In this document: one piece after another, positions 1 to 6,545 of the stretch
Position numbering within the stretch: position 1 is the stretch's first letter
How the letters are laid out: every line of letters starts with the position of its first letter
DNA from: CAYLHS01 sp964496205
GTDB lineage: Bacteria; Actinomycetota; Acidimicrobiia; Spongiisociales; UBA4744
Assembly (NCBI GenBank): GCA_964496205.1
Contig: CAZBXV010000025.1
Span: 1 to 30,209 of the forward strand
Direction: 5' to 3'
DNA: 30,209 nt
Notes under the pieces: generated by a model
The model's database searches: none
Told to the model about the DNA's origin: nothing
The model's input: the letters and a program-made list of their open reading frames with translations, nothing else
Position numbers and translations under genes: made by a program

Positions 1-1
1 G

Positions 2-44
2 GAGGGGGTGGTTCCCGGCAACGTAGCCGGCCAACAACCCCCTC
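2..44 (-). terminator. Hairpin after the leftward sigma/anti-sigma pair
   Basis: GAGGGGGT (2-9) pairs perfectly with ACCCCCTC (37-44), and an inner CCGGC/GCCGG stem (15-19/26-30) extends the fold. It lies just past the stop codon of the leftward gene ending at 56. The window edge hides whether a U-tract follows, so its role as an intrinsic terminator is inferred. Confidence 0.45.
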
Positions 45-55
45 TCAGGCAGCTG

Positions 56-910
56 CTATCCGTTGAGAGCCGTGACGGTGTCATGCGTCAGGAGTTCCAC
101 CCTGCCGGTTTGGGCATGGCGAACGAGACGGTACGTAGACATCGTCTCGAAGGAGCCTCCCGTCCAGGTGACCTCCTCCGGTTCGGCGATCGTGTAGTAG
201 ACGGTATCGCCCACCGGGGTTTCGATCACCGTCGTCGGCCCTGTCGGAGTGGATTTCCACCCGCCGTAGAGGGCGTCCACCATCGTTACGAGTGCGGCCC
301 CGCTGTACTCGCCTCTATAGCTTGTGAAGGTGCCCACCATCGATGCCGCCGTCGCTCCGTCGTGGGCTCCCCACGCTGCCCTGTAGTCGTCGAGCACCGT
401 TTGCACATCCGCGGGGACGGCTGACGCCGACGATTCGGGCGGTGCGACGAGCAGCCACACGACGGCCGCCAACGCAAGTACGAGCGCCACCGCCAGCACG
501 ATGACGAGCCGGCGATCAGGTCCTCCCGTCCTCGCCACGGCGGGCGAGGTTCTTTCGATCGTATCCACTTTTCTCCCCTTCCTTCCGAGTAGGGCCAAAC
601 CGGCGGCCAACACTGCAAGGCCAACGGCGATTCCGATCAAGATCGAGAGTGCCCACGGCGTCGACCTCGCCGAGCGAAGCATCGAACTCCAGATGGGTCG
701 GATCGTCTCTGGTCCGGCTCGCAACAGCCAGTTGGCCGCGATGATCGAACCGATGCCGACCGTTACCGAGATTGCGCCCAGGGCAGCGGCCCAGACGGGA
801 CGCAGGGTCCGCTGGTTGCGGACATGTGCCTGAGCCATGACATCGCGCACATCGACCCGCTCGACAACGCCATCGAAGTAGTCCCGAAGCTGGGTCTGGA
901 GCTCAGACAT
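56..910 (-). CDS. Three-helix membrane protein with C-terminal NTF2/SnoaL-like domain, putative anti-sigma partner
   Basis: This 284-residue protein begins MSELQTQLRDYFDG. The ATG at 910 is chosen because GGAGGTGGAG stands just before it. A cytoplasmic N-terminus of about 40 residues is followed by hydrophobic segments near 40-62, 85-110 and 135-155. The remaining ~125 residues would lie outside the cell and begin with a pattern (VQTVLDDYRAAWGAHDGATA) typical of NTF2/SnoaL-like folds. The start overlaps the end of the sigma factor gene by 8 bp, so the two are translationally coupled. By analogy with ECF sigma/anti-sigma pairs it may hold the sigma factor at the membrane and sense an envelope signal. 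No zinc-finger anti-sigma motif (HxxxCxxC) is visible, so the anti-sigma role is inferred from context only. Confidence 0.65.
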   Translation of the reverse strand: MSELQTQLRDYFDGVVERVDVRDVMAQAHVRNQRTLRPVWAAALGAISVTVGIGSIIAANWLLRAGPETIRPIWSSMLRSARSTPWALSILIGIAVGLAVLAAGLALLGRKGRKVDTIERTSPAVARTGGPDRRLVIVLAVALVLALAAVVWLLVAPPESSASAVPADVQTVLDDYRAAWGAHDGATAASMVGTFTSYRGEYSGAALVTMVDALYGGWKSTPTGPTTVIETPVGDTVYYTIAEPEEVTWTGGSFETMSTYRLVRHAQTGRVELLTHDTVTALNG

Positions 911-1367
911 CGATCTCCACCTCCATCGCCGATCGCAACCGCGCGAGTGCTCGTTCGACATGAGTCCGCACCGTCGCTCTCGACACGCCCATCAGGTCGG
1001 CCGCCTCGCGTTCCGACCAGCCGAGCGCGTGGACCAGCACGACTGCAACCCGCTGGTTCTTGGTGAGCGACTCCAGAGCTCCCGGGAGCTTCGGCTCGAA
1101 CCCGAACTGGTCGGCCGGCTCCCTGGGTGGGAACGTCACGCGCGGCCGAAAGAACCGTCTCGACTTGCTTTGGCCAACCCGGTACAGGTAGCCCGCCGGG
1201 TTGTCCATCTGACGGACTCTCACCCAATGCTCCCACGCGTACACGAGTGCTTCAGACGTCGCCTCCGATCCGATTTCCGGTCCATAGGCTGCTGCGAGCG
1301 CATAGGAGAGCTTCGGCTCCGTCTCCTTGACGAAGCGGACGAATGCCCGTTCCTGATCCGCGTTCAC
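903..1367 (-). CDS. ECF-type RNA polymerase sigma-70 family factor
   Basis: A 154-residue sigma factor starting at a GTG preceded by GGAGG four bases upstream; a longer in-frame reading to 1439 lacks such a site. The N-terminal half resembles sigma region 2 (a helix with EALVYAWEHWVRV and NPAGYLYRVGQSKSRR, about 40-80). The C-terminal half is a clear region 4: LTKNQRVAVVLVHALGWSE, then the helix-turn-helix EREAADLMGVSRATVRTHVE (about 115-140), which contacts the -35 element. It directs polymerase to a small regulon. The next gene downstream overlaps it and encodes a membrane protein, the usual arrangement for sigma factors held by a membrane anti-sigma. Family assignment is firm; subgroup and target promoters are unknown. 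Confidence 0.85.
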   Translation of the reverse strand: MNADQERAFVRFVKETEPKLSYALAAAYGPEIGSEATSEALVYAWEHWVRVRQMDNPAGYLYRVGQSKSRRFFRPRVTFPPREPADQFGFEPKLPGALESLTKNQRVAVVLVHALGWSEREAADLMGVSRATVRTHVERALARLRSAMEVEIDV

Positions 1368-1491
1368 CGTTCCTCCGGACCGCTTCCACCCGAATAGACC
1401 ATCGAGAAGGGGATGTGGGCGACATCCCGAGTGTTTCACAGGCGGAGCCGGCCTTCAAGGAAGATTCCAGCTATTCCGGCCGGATCGTGCG

Positions 1492-1503
1492 TAATCTGGC
1501 CCT
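1492..1503 (+). promoter_or_regulatory. -10 box TAATCT six bases before an ATG (leaderless promoter)
   Basis: TAATCT (1492-1497) is followed by six bases and then the ATG at 1504. Transcription would begin at or next to the A of the start codon, and no Shine-Dalgarno sequence is present, so the transcript is probably leaderless. Confidence 0.5.
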
Positions 1504-2289
1504 ATGGCCAGACCTCGACCGTCGCTGCTCGTTGTGGTGTCATCGTCGATCGCCGCTGCGTTCGGGTTCCTGATCGCTCGTTTCGTCTACCTCGCCGGAT
1601 TGGCCGGATTCGGCTGGATCGAAGGCCGCGACCCCTTCATGTCACACAGCGAGGTTGTGTTTCGGTCGGCCGGCCCTCAGCTCGCCGACGCGGGCGGGGT
1701 GCTCGTCGTGCTCGGCCTCGGCATCCTGCTGGCTGTCGTACTGCCTGGACCCGGCCCATACGGTGTCGCCCGATTGACCGTCCTCTGGACAACCATCAGC
1801 CTGCTGGCGCTCGGGCTGCTGTCCTTTGTCACCGCTCCGTTCACGGATGCCGGCGGGATTGTGCTGTTCGGCCTGGACGTATCTGACACGGCCGTATGGC
1901 TGATCGCGGGAGTCGCCGCCGTTGCACTCATCGGCATAGGTCTCTTCACTGGACCCTTCTTCCTTCGGTTCGCACCCAAACGTTCCCTGGTCGACTCGGC
2001 ACAGAAGCGAACGCGATTTGCGGCACTGATCGTGGGTGTTCCCTGGCTCGTTGGCGGCGGCATCGCCATCGCAACGCTCGTCCCGATGGAGGACCTGCTG
2101 ATATGGGTGGGCTTGGTTGCAGTCGTCGCCATCTCGGCCATCGCGGCGCTCTCGGCGTCGGCGCCAGATCCACGATGGGACCCGACGATTCCACGATGGC
2201 CCGTTGTGCCCGCCGTGTTGCTGATCGCGTTCGTGTGGGTGTTCGGCTTCGGTCTGCGTCCAGGTATCGACATTCCACCCTGGGGGTGA
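1504..2289 (+). CDS. Seven-helix hypothetical membrane protein
   Basis: 261 residues. Hydrophobic stretches near 8-30, 64-82, 90-112, 126-150, 168-190, 196-218 and 235-252 suggest seven membrane helices. I do not recognise a family: there are no catalytic motifs, no conserved charged residues within helices, and the loops are short apart from a ~30-residue one after helix 1. It is divergent from the sigma factor pair and may be transcribed from a leaderless promoter. It could belong to the sigma factor's regulon by position, but nothing in the sequence shows this. A role in transport or envelope sensing would be speculation. Confidence 0.7.
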   Translation: MARPRPSLLVVVSSSIAAAFGFLIARFVYLAGLAGFGWIEGRDPFMSHSEVVFRSAGPQLADAGGVLVVLGLGILLAVVLPGPGPYGVARLTVLWTTISLLALGLLSFVTAPFTDAGGIVLFGLDVSDTAVWLIAGVAAVALIGIGLFTGPFFLRFAPKRSLVDSAQKRTRFAALIVGVPWLVGGGIAIATLVPMEDLLIWVGLVAVVAISAIAALSASAPDPRWDPTIPRWPVVPAVLLIAFVWVFGFGLRPGIDIPPWG

Positions 2290-2300
2290 GTCCGCTCTGA

Positions 2301-2810
2301 TCAACGCAGGGGTGTGAGCCGATCCAGCCACCGGGTCGCCACCGACTTGAACGGTTCGACGTTGCGAGTCACGAGATCCACCACCTCGTCGGTTGCTCGC
2401 CGCGTGGCATCGATCAAGTCTTTCGGATACTCGTAGCGCACCTGGTGATCGAGGAACTCGTCCTCGTCGAGGATCTCAACGGTGCCGTTCTGACGGCGCA
2501 CCACATCCAGATCCATGTCGAACATCGTCACCCGGTCGTCCGTCTCCCACACGGCGGGTGTGGCGATGTCGACGTACACCTCGTACTTGTGGGCCGTCCC
2601 GTTGTAGATGAGGCTCCACCAGTCGTCTGGCGTGATGAGCTGGACGGCGTCCCAGCGGTTGGCGAAGGCAGGCTCGTGACCGCGCTGAAGCGTGGTTGCC
2701 GCCGGGATGGCGAGCCACACACCGAACTCGTCTTCACCCATGTGGAAGGCGTCGTGCCGCCAGTGCAGGCGGTCTGGATACTTGAAGTACTGGACGGTGA
2801 CGTCGGACAT
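2301..2810 (-). CDS. DUF402 family protein
   Basis: 169 residues, starting MSDVTVQYFKYPDRLHWRHD. The ATG at 2810 is preferred because the upstream residues in frame do not look like DUF402 and a TACCCT box lies nine bases before it. Family features are the tandem aromatic positions in the N-terminal barrel (HWRHD, DDWWSLIYNG) and the acidic strand FDMDLDVVR followed by VEILDEDEFLDHQ near 100-130, whose Asp and Glu residues bind metal in structurally known members. DUF402 proteins include nucleoside-phosphate hydrolases such as FomD; the substrate here is unknown. The gene is divergent from the AlkD-like gene with 43 bp between the start codons, so the two may share control. The C-terminal ~40 residues are helical. 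Confidence 0.75.
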   Translation of the reverse strand: MSDVTVQYFKYPDRLHWRHDAFHMGEDEFGVWLAIPAATTLQRGHEPAFANRWDAVQLITPDDWWSLIYNGTAHKYEVYVDIATPAVWETDDRVTMFDMDLDVVRRQNGTVEILDEDEFLDHQVRYEYPKDLIDATRRATDEVVDLVTRNVEPFKSVATRWLDRLTPLR

Positions 2811-2819
2811 GGAAGTGGC

Positions 2820-2845
2820 AGGGTAGCCGTCGTGCACGGTAGATT
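2820..2845. promoter_or_regulatory. Divergent -10 boxes between DUF402 and alkD genes
   Basis: TACCCT on the minus strand (2820-2825) lies nine bases before the DUF402 ATG. TAGATT on the plus strand (2840-2845) lies eight bases before the alkD GTG. Neither start has a convincing ribosome binding site, so both transcripts would have very short or no leaders. The two promoters sit within 26 bp and may compete. Confidence 0.4.
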
Positions 2846-2853
2846 CCGCGCCA

Positions 2854-3525
2854 GTGAACCCCCTCGCCGACTTCGTCACGTCCGGACTCGCCGCACGGGC
2901 CGATGCCGAGAAGGCCGTTGCCATGGCCGCCTACATGAAGACCACCATGCCGTTCTATGGCGTGCAGGCGGACGAGAGGCGCCGTGTGTTGAGAAAGGCA
3001 CGACGCGTCTCCCCCATCGAGTCTGCCGACGCATACCGGAGGACCGTGATCGCGTTGTGGGAGCGGCCTCACCGAGAAGAGAAGTACTGCGCCGTGGACC
3101 TCGCCGTCGACGAGAAGCGGTGGATCTCCTTCGACCATCTCGGCCTGTACCGGCGGCTGATCGTCGAAGGCGCCTGGTGGGATTTCGTGGATCTCGTCGC
3201 AGCGAAACTCGTCGGCCGTGTGCTTCTCGACGAGCCGGCCCAGATGTGGCCAGTACTCGACGAGTGGATCGACGACGATGGCATGTGGTTGCGGCGCACC
3301 GCCATCCTCGCTCAGCTCAAACACAAGGACGCGACAGACGCCGGCAAGCTGTTCGAGTACTGCCTTCGGAGGGCAAGTGAGACGGAGTTCTTCATCCGGA
3401 AAGCGATCGGGTGGGCGCTCAGGGAGTACGCGAAAACCGACCCTGACGCGGTTCGTGTGTTTCTGGCAGCCCACGGGGAGGAGTTGTCAGGCCTGAGCGT
3501 TCGGGAAGCGAGCAAGCACTTGTAA
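2854..3525 (+). CDS. alkD: AlkD-like DNA alkylation repair glycosylase
   Basis: 223 residues, GTG start. All-helical HEAT-repeat protein of the DNA alkylation repair family (COG4912). It removes N3- and N7-alkylated purines without base flipping. The residues known to matter in Bacillus cereus AlkD are present at the same positions: Trp109 and Asp113 in GAWWDFVDLVA, Arg148 in WLRRTAIL, and Trp187 in FIRKAIGWALREYAKTDP. The N-terminal segment MAAYMKTTMPFYGVQADERR is also typical. Length matches the family (about 220-240). The gene is monocistronic by appearance, divergent from a DUF402 gene, and probably expressed with almost no leader. Confidence 0.9.
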   Translation: MNPLADFVTSGLAARADAEKAVAMAAYMKTTMPFYGVQADERRRVLRKARRVSPIESADAYRRTVIALWERPHREEKYCAVDLAVDEKRWISFDHLGLYRRLIVEGAWWDFVDLVAAKLVGRVLLDEPAQMWPVLDEWIDDDGMWLRRTAILAQLKHKDATDAGKLFEYCLRRASETEFFIRKAIGWALREYAKTDPDAVRVFLAAHGEELSGLSVREASKHL

Positions 3526-3535
3526 AGAGAGTCCT

Positions 3536-3556
3536 GAGTCTTCAGTCGTCAGTCAT
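3536..3556 (+). repeat. Degenerate tandem heptamer repeat
   Basis: Three consecutive 7-mers GAGTCTT, CAGTCGT, CAGTCAT stand in the gap after alkD. Related heptamers occur at 5481-5501, 19917-19951 and 20240-20260, always outside genes. Confidence 0.5.
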
Positions 3557-3617
3557 CAGCAAGCGCGGGCCGTGCACCGGCGAACAAGTGGGGTAGGCTC
3601 GATCGAAGGAGGTAACG

Positions 3618-3779
3618 GTGAGAACGAGCACAACGATGTTGCTGAGCGGCTTGATCATCGCAGTTTCCGCCGCGCTGCTGCTGTTCGTCGGCGCGATCGC
3701 CTCGGGTCCGGCTGCCGTCATCGGCATAGTTGGGATCGGGCTCATCGGTGCATCCGTGCCACTCCGCAGACGCCCCTGA
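3618..3779 (+). CDS. 53-residue membrane protein with two helices
   Basis: A short gene starting at GTG 3618, preceded by a perfect AAGGAGGT (3606-3613) four bases upstream, which is the strongest ribosome binding site in this part of the window. The product starts MRTSTTMLLSG. It has hydrophobic segments at about 7-28 and 31-48 joined by a Ser-Gly-Pro turn, and ends in the basic tail RRRP, giving a hairpin with both ends probably inside. No family is recognised. It stands alone between alkD and the rhodanese gene. The ribosome binding site, the base use and the clean two-helix pattern argue that it is real. Confidence 0.6.
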   Translation: MRTSTTMLLSGLIIAVSAALLLFVGAIASGPAAVIGIVGIGLIGASVPLRRRP

Positions 3780-3885
3780 CCTCCGCGTCAAGAGATGAGG
3801 ACATCGCTCACAGCAGGAGGCGGGTCTGCATCCGGAGCAGAGCGGGTGTCCCCCTGGCCGTTCATTGTTGGCTGTGGGCTCTGCG

Positions 3886-3897
3886 TACACTCCGGCT
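3886..3897 (+). promoter_or_regulatory. -10 box TACACT six bases before the rhodanese ATG
   Basis: TACACT (3886-3891), six bases, then ATG at 3898. The spacing equals that at 1492-1503 and 29308-29319 and predicts a leaderless mRNA. TTGTTG at 3865-3870 is a possible but closely spaced -35. Confidence 0.5.
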
Positions 3898-4728
3898 ATG
3901 GTCACTCCTCTCATCACGGCTCGTGAGCTGTCGAAACTCGTCGGAAGAGACGATGTCCGCATCGTGGATTGCCGGTGGTATCTGGATGCACACGAACGAG
4001 GGCCGATCCTGTACAGGGAGGGGCATCTTCCTGGAGCGGCGTACGCGTCACTCGACGGCGACCTGACCGCTCCCGTCGGCCCGGGCCGCCATCCGCTGCC
4101 GCCACCAGAGCAGTTCGCCCGAACCATCGAGCGGCTCGGCATCACGCCCGAAACCTCTGTCGTCGTCTACGACGACATGGGAGGCGCGTTCGCAGTGCGG
4201 CTGTGGTGGATGCTCACCGACCAAGGCCACGAGCGGACGCAGGTTCTCGATGGCGGGATTCAGGCATGGACGTCGCTCGGGCTGGGGCTGGAAACAGACA
4301 TCCCCGAGCCCGCGCGGGGTGGGATGGACGTGGGGCCCTGGCGGCGGGTCGTCGATCGCGACACCGTCGAGGGACGTGCCCCTGGGGTCATTGTGGTCGA
4401 CTCGCGCACCGCGGATCGCTACCGAGGGGAGGTCGAGCCGATCGATCCCATTGCCGGACATATCCCCGGTGCCGTTTCCGCTCCGCATCCCGGCAATCTG
4501 ACCGATGAGTTGACGCTGCTACCTTCCGACGATCTCCGAGATCGCTTCACCCGGATCGGCGCAACCGATCCAGACAACGTGATCGTGTACTGCGGTTCGG
4601 GTGTCACGAGTTGCCACAACATCCTTGCGATGGAGCTCGCGGGCATCGGCCGGCCCTGGCTGTACGAAGGCTCCTGGAGCGATTGGTGCACGAGCGACAT
4701 GCCCATCGCAACCGGACCGACACCGTAG
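3898..4728 (+). CDS. sseA: Two-domain sulfurtransferase (rhodanese / 3-mercaptopyruvate sulfurtransferase type)
   Basis: 276 residues in two rhodanese domains. The first (about 1-130) is the inactive domain and contains VRIVDCRWYL, GHLPGAAYASLDGDL and TSVVVYDDMGGAFAVRLWWM. The second (about 150-270) has VIVVDSRTADRYRGE, GHIPGAVSAPH and the active loop CGSGVTS with catalytic Cys232. CGSGVT loops are usual for 3-mercaptopyruvate sulfurtransferases, whereas thiosulfate enzymes often have CRxGxT, so mercaptopyruvate is the likelier sulfur donor. The enzyme forms a Cys persulfide and passes sulfur to thiols or cyanide in the cytoplasm. It ends with the usual GSWSDW motif. The start at 3898 follows a -10 box directly. 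The gene is separate from the sulfide genes at 15575-18192. Confidence 0.9.
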   Translation: MVTPLITARELSKLVGRDDVRIVDCRWYLDAHERGPILYREGHLPGAAYASLDGDLTAPVGPGRHPLPPPEQFARTIERLGITPETSVVVYDDMGGAFAVRLWWMLTDQGHERTQVLDGGIQAWTSLGLGLETDIPEPARGGMDVGPWRRVVDRDTVEGRAPGVIVVDSRTADRYRGEVEPIDPIAGHIPGAVSAPHPGNLTDELTLLPSDDLRDRFTRIGATDPDNVIVYCGSGVTSCHNILAMELAGIGRPWLYEGSWSDWCTSDMPIATGPTP

Positions 4729-4784
4729 AACTGTCGACTGGCCACTACTCCACTCACCTCTCGGCGACCTGCCAGAATCGCTTG

Positions 4785-5486
4785 GTGCCTGACCCAGACC
4801 CGCTCCAGTACGAGGCCTTCGCAGCCGACTACGAGGACCACGCTTCGACCGCTCCGTACAACGCGTTGTACGACCGTCCAGCGACACTCGGCCTCGTCGG
4901 CGACGTCGCAGGCAAGCGCGTCCTGGATGCCGGGTGCGGTCCTGGCTTCTACACCATGGAACTGCTCGATAGGGGAGCACGCGTCGTCGGTTGCGACGCC
5001 TCGCCCCGCATGGTGGGGATAGCGAAGTCCAGGGTCGGGGGCCGCGCCGATCTTCGCGTCCACTCGCTCGAAGAACCGTTCGATTGGATCGAGTCGCGCA
5101 GCGTTGATGTGGTCGTCAACGCACTCGTCTACCACTACATCAACGACCGAGTCGGCTTCTTGAGAGAGATGCATCGGGTGCTGCGGCCAGAGGGCGCTTT
5201 GGTGATCAGCACACATCATCCCGCGTCCGATTGGCGGCGGCTCGGCGGGTCCTACTTCGCTGTCGAACCGGTCACGGAAACCTGGAGCCGAGGTTGGGAG
5301 GTGACTGCGTGGCGTATGCCACTCACGCAGATGACGGGTGAGTTCGCCGAAGCCGGATTCTGGATCGAGAGACTGGTCGAACCGATGCCGGCGCGGAGCA
5401 TGGCCGAGAGCCATCCGGCGAGCTTCCGAAGACTGGCCACCGAGCCGGCATTCATCTTCTTCAGACTCCGAAAGGCTCCCGACTGA
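4785..5486 (+). CDS. Class I SAM-dependent methyltransferase
   Basis: 233 residues, GTG start at 4785, chosen because the protein begins just before the conserved YEAFAADYEDHA helix. Motif I is VLDAGCGPGFYT (about 46-57), motif II ends in VVGCDASPRMV, and the motif IV region reads SVDVVVNALVYHYINDR, followed by the typical HRVLRPEGALVIST. This is the Methyltransf_11/25 Rossmann fold that moves a methyl group from S-adenosylmethionine to a small molecule. The substrate cannot be told. The C-terminal part (HHPASDWRRLGGSYF and onward) resembles methyltransferases often listed as UbiE- or BioC-like, but context offers no such pathway. CAGAAT lies six bases before the start and could be a weak -10. 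Confidence 0.85.
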   Translation: MPDPDPLQYEAFAADYEDHASTAPYNALYDRPATLGLVGDVAGKRVLDAGCGPGFYTMELLDRGARVVGCDASPRMVGIAKSRVGGRADLRVHSLEEPFDWIESRSVDVVVNALVYHYINDRVGFLREMHRVLRPEGALVISTHHPASDWRRLGGSYFAVEPVTETWSRGWEVTAWRMPLTQMTGEFAEAGFWIERLVEPMPARSMAESHPASFRRLATEPAFIFFRLRKAPD

Positions 5487-5507
5487 CGACTGGCGGCCGA
5501 CGGCTAC

Positions 5508-5529
5508 GGGGCGCATGGAGCTGCGCCCC
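5508..5529. terminator. Hairpin between convergent methyltransferase and korB genes
   Basis: GGGGCGCA (5508-5515) and TGCGCCCC (5522-5529) form a perfect 8-bp stem with a 6-base loop. It sits between the two convergent stop codons and could end transcripts from both sides, though a strong U-tract is missing. Confidence 0.55.
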
Positions 5530-5534
5530 GCCCG

Positions 5535-6545
5535 CTACTGAACCATCCAGGTTCCTTGTGAGCGGAGCAGCTGGGCGAGATCGCCGACGCCCTTCTTCTC
5601 CTGGGCAGTGTCGATCTGCTGTTGGAGCACGTCCTCGTAGACGGGACGTTCGACGTTGCGGAACACCCCGACCGGCGTCGGACCGTGCGGGCCATGTGAG
5701 AGCCGGCTCAACGCGAACGCGACACTCGGGTTCACCGCGAACTCGTCGTGAACGAGGATCTCTGATGCATCCACCGACGAGGTCGGGACGACCTTCGCGG
5801 CACCGTTGTCGATGACGACAGCGGACTCGTCGTCGGGTCCGAAGATGATCGGTTTTCCGTGCTCGAGATTGATGCGGTTCTGGTCGCGCGTCTCCTTGCC
5901 GGTCAGCTCGAGGAATGCATGGTTGTTGAAGACGTTGCAGTTCTGGTAGATCTCGATGAACGCAGCGCCTCGATGCTCATACGCCTCTTGCAGCACCCGT
6001 TCGGTGAGCTTGCGGTCCATGTCGATCGACCGGGCAACGTAGGACGCCTCTGCGCCGAGCGCCAGGCTCACCGGGTTGAAGGGGTGGTCGATCGAACCCC
6101 ACGGGCTCGACTTGGTGATCTTGCCTTCTTCACTCGTGGGTGAGTACTGACCCTTGGTCAGGCCATAGATCTGGTTGTTGAAGACCACGACCTTGATGTT
6201 CACGTTGCGGCGCATCGCATGGATGATGTGGTTTCCGCCAATGGACAGCGCGTCGCCGTCGCCGGTGGTTATCCACACCGACAGATCCGGCCGCGAAATG
6301 GCGATCCCTGATGCGATCGCCGGTGCCCGACCGTGGATTCCGTGCAGGCCGTACGTGTCCATGTAGTAGGGGAACCGTGACGAGCATCCGATTCCGGACA
6401 CGATCACGAACTTCTCTTTCGGGAGGCCCGCTTCGGCGAAGAAGTTCTGCATCGACGCGAGGATCGTGAAGTCGCCGCATCCCGGGCACCACTTCACCTC
6501 TTGGTCTGATTGGAAGTCCTTGCGCGTGTAGGTGAGCGTGGTCAT
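5535..6545 (-). CDS. korB: 2-oxoacid:ferredoxin oxidoreductase subunit beta
   Basis: 336 residues. This is the thiamine diphosphate subunit of 2-oxoglutarate (or related 2-oxoacid):ferredoxin oxidoreductase, which decarboxylates a 2-oxoacid to the acyl-CoA and reduces ferredoxin. Seen directly: WCPGCGDF at 19-26 with cluster Cys20 and Cys23, Cys54 in SGIGCSSR, the diphosphate/Mg site GDGDALSIGG at 95-104, and NNQIYGLTKGQYSPTS at 123-138. The start ATG overlaps the korA stop by four bases (ATGA), so the two subunits are made in step. Length agrees with the actinobacterial KorB type. 2-Oxoglutarate is the likely substrate by family; pyruvate cannot be excluded from sequence alone. Confidence 0.92.
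   Translation of the reverse strand: MTTLTYTRKDFQSDQEVKWCPGCGDFTILASMQNFFAEAGLPKEKFVIVSGIGCSSRFPYYMDTYGLHGIHGRAPAIASGIAISRPDLSVWITTGDGDALSIGGNHIIHAMRRNVNIKVVVFNNQIYGLTKGQYSPTSEEGKITKSSPWGSIDHPFNPVSLALGAEASYVARSIDMDRKLTERVLQEAYEHRGAAFIEIYQNCNVFNNHAFLELTGKETRDQNRINLEHGKPIIFGPDDESAVVIDNGAAKVVPTSSVDASEILVHDEFAVNPSVAFALSRLSHGPHGPTPVGVFRNVERPVYEDVLQQQIDTAQEKKGVGDLAQLLRSQGTWMVQ

Noticed and set aside
2445..3380. 311-codon plus-strand open frame covering DUF402 and alkD
   Set aside because: It overlaps both genes, and the translation is Arg-rich low-complexity, as expected from a shadow frame.
4419..5516. 365-codon open frame on the minus strand opposite the rhodanese and methyltransferase genes
   Set aside because: It spans two well supported genes on the other strand and has no recognisable motif.
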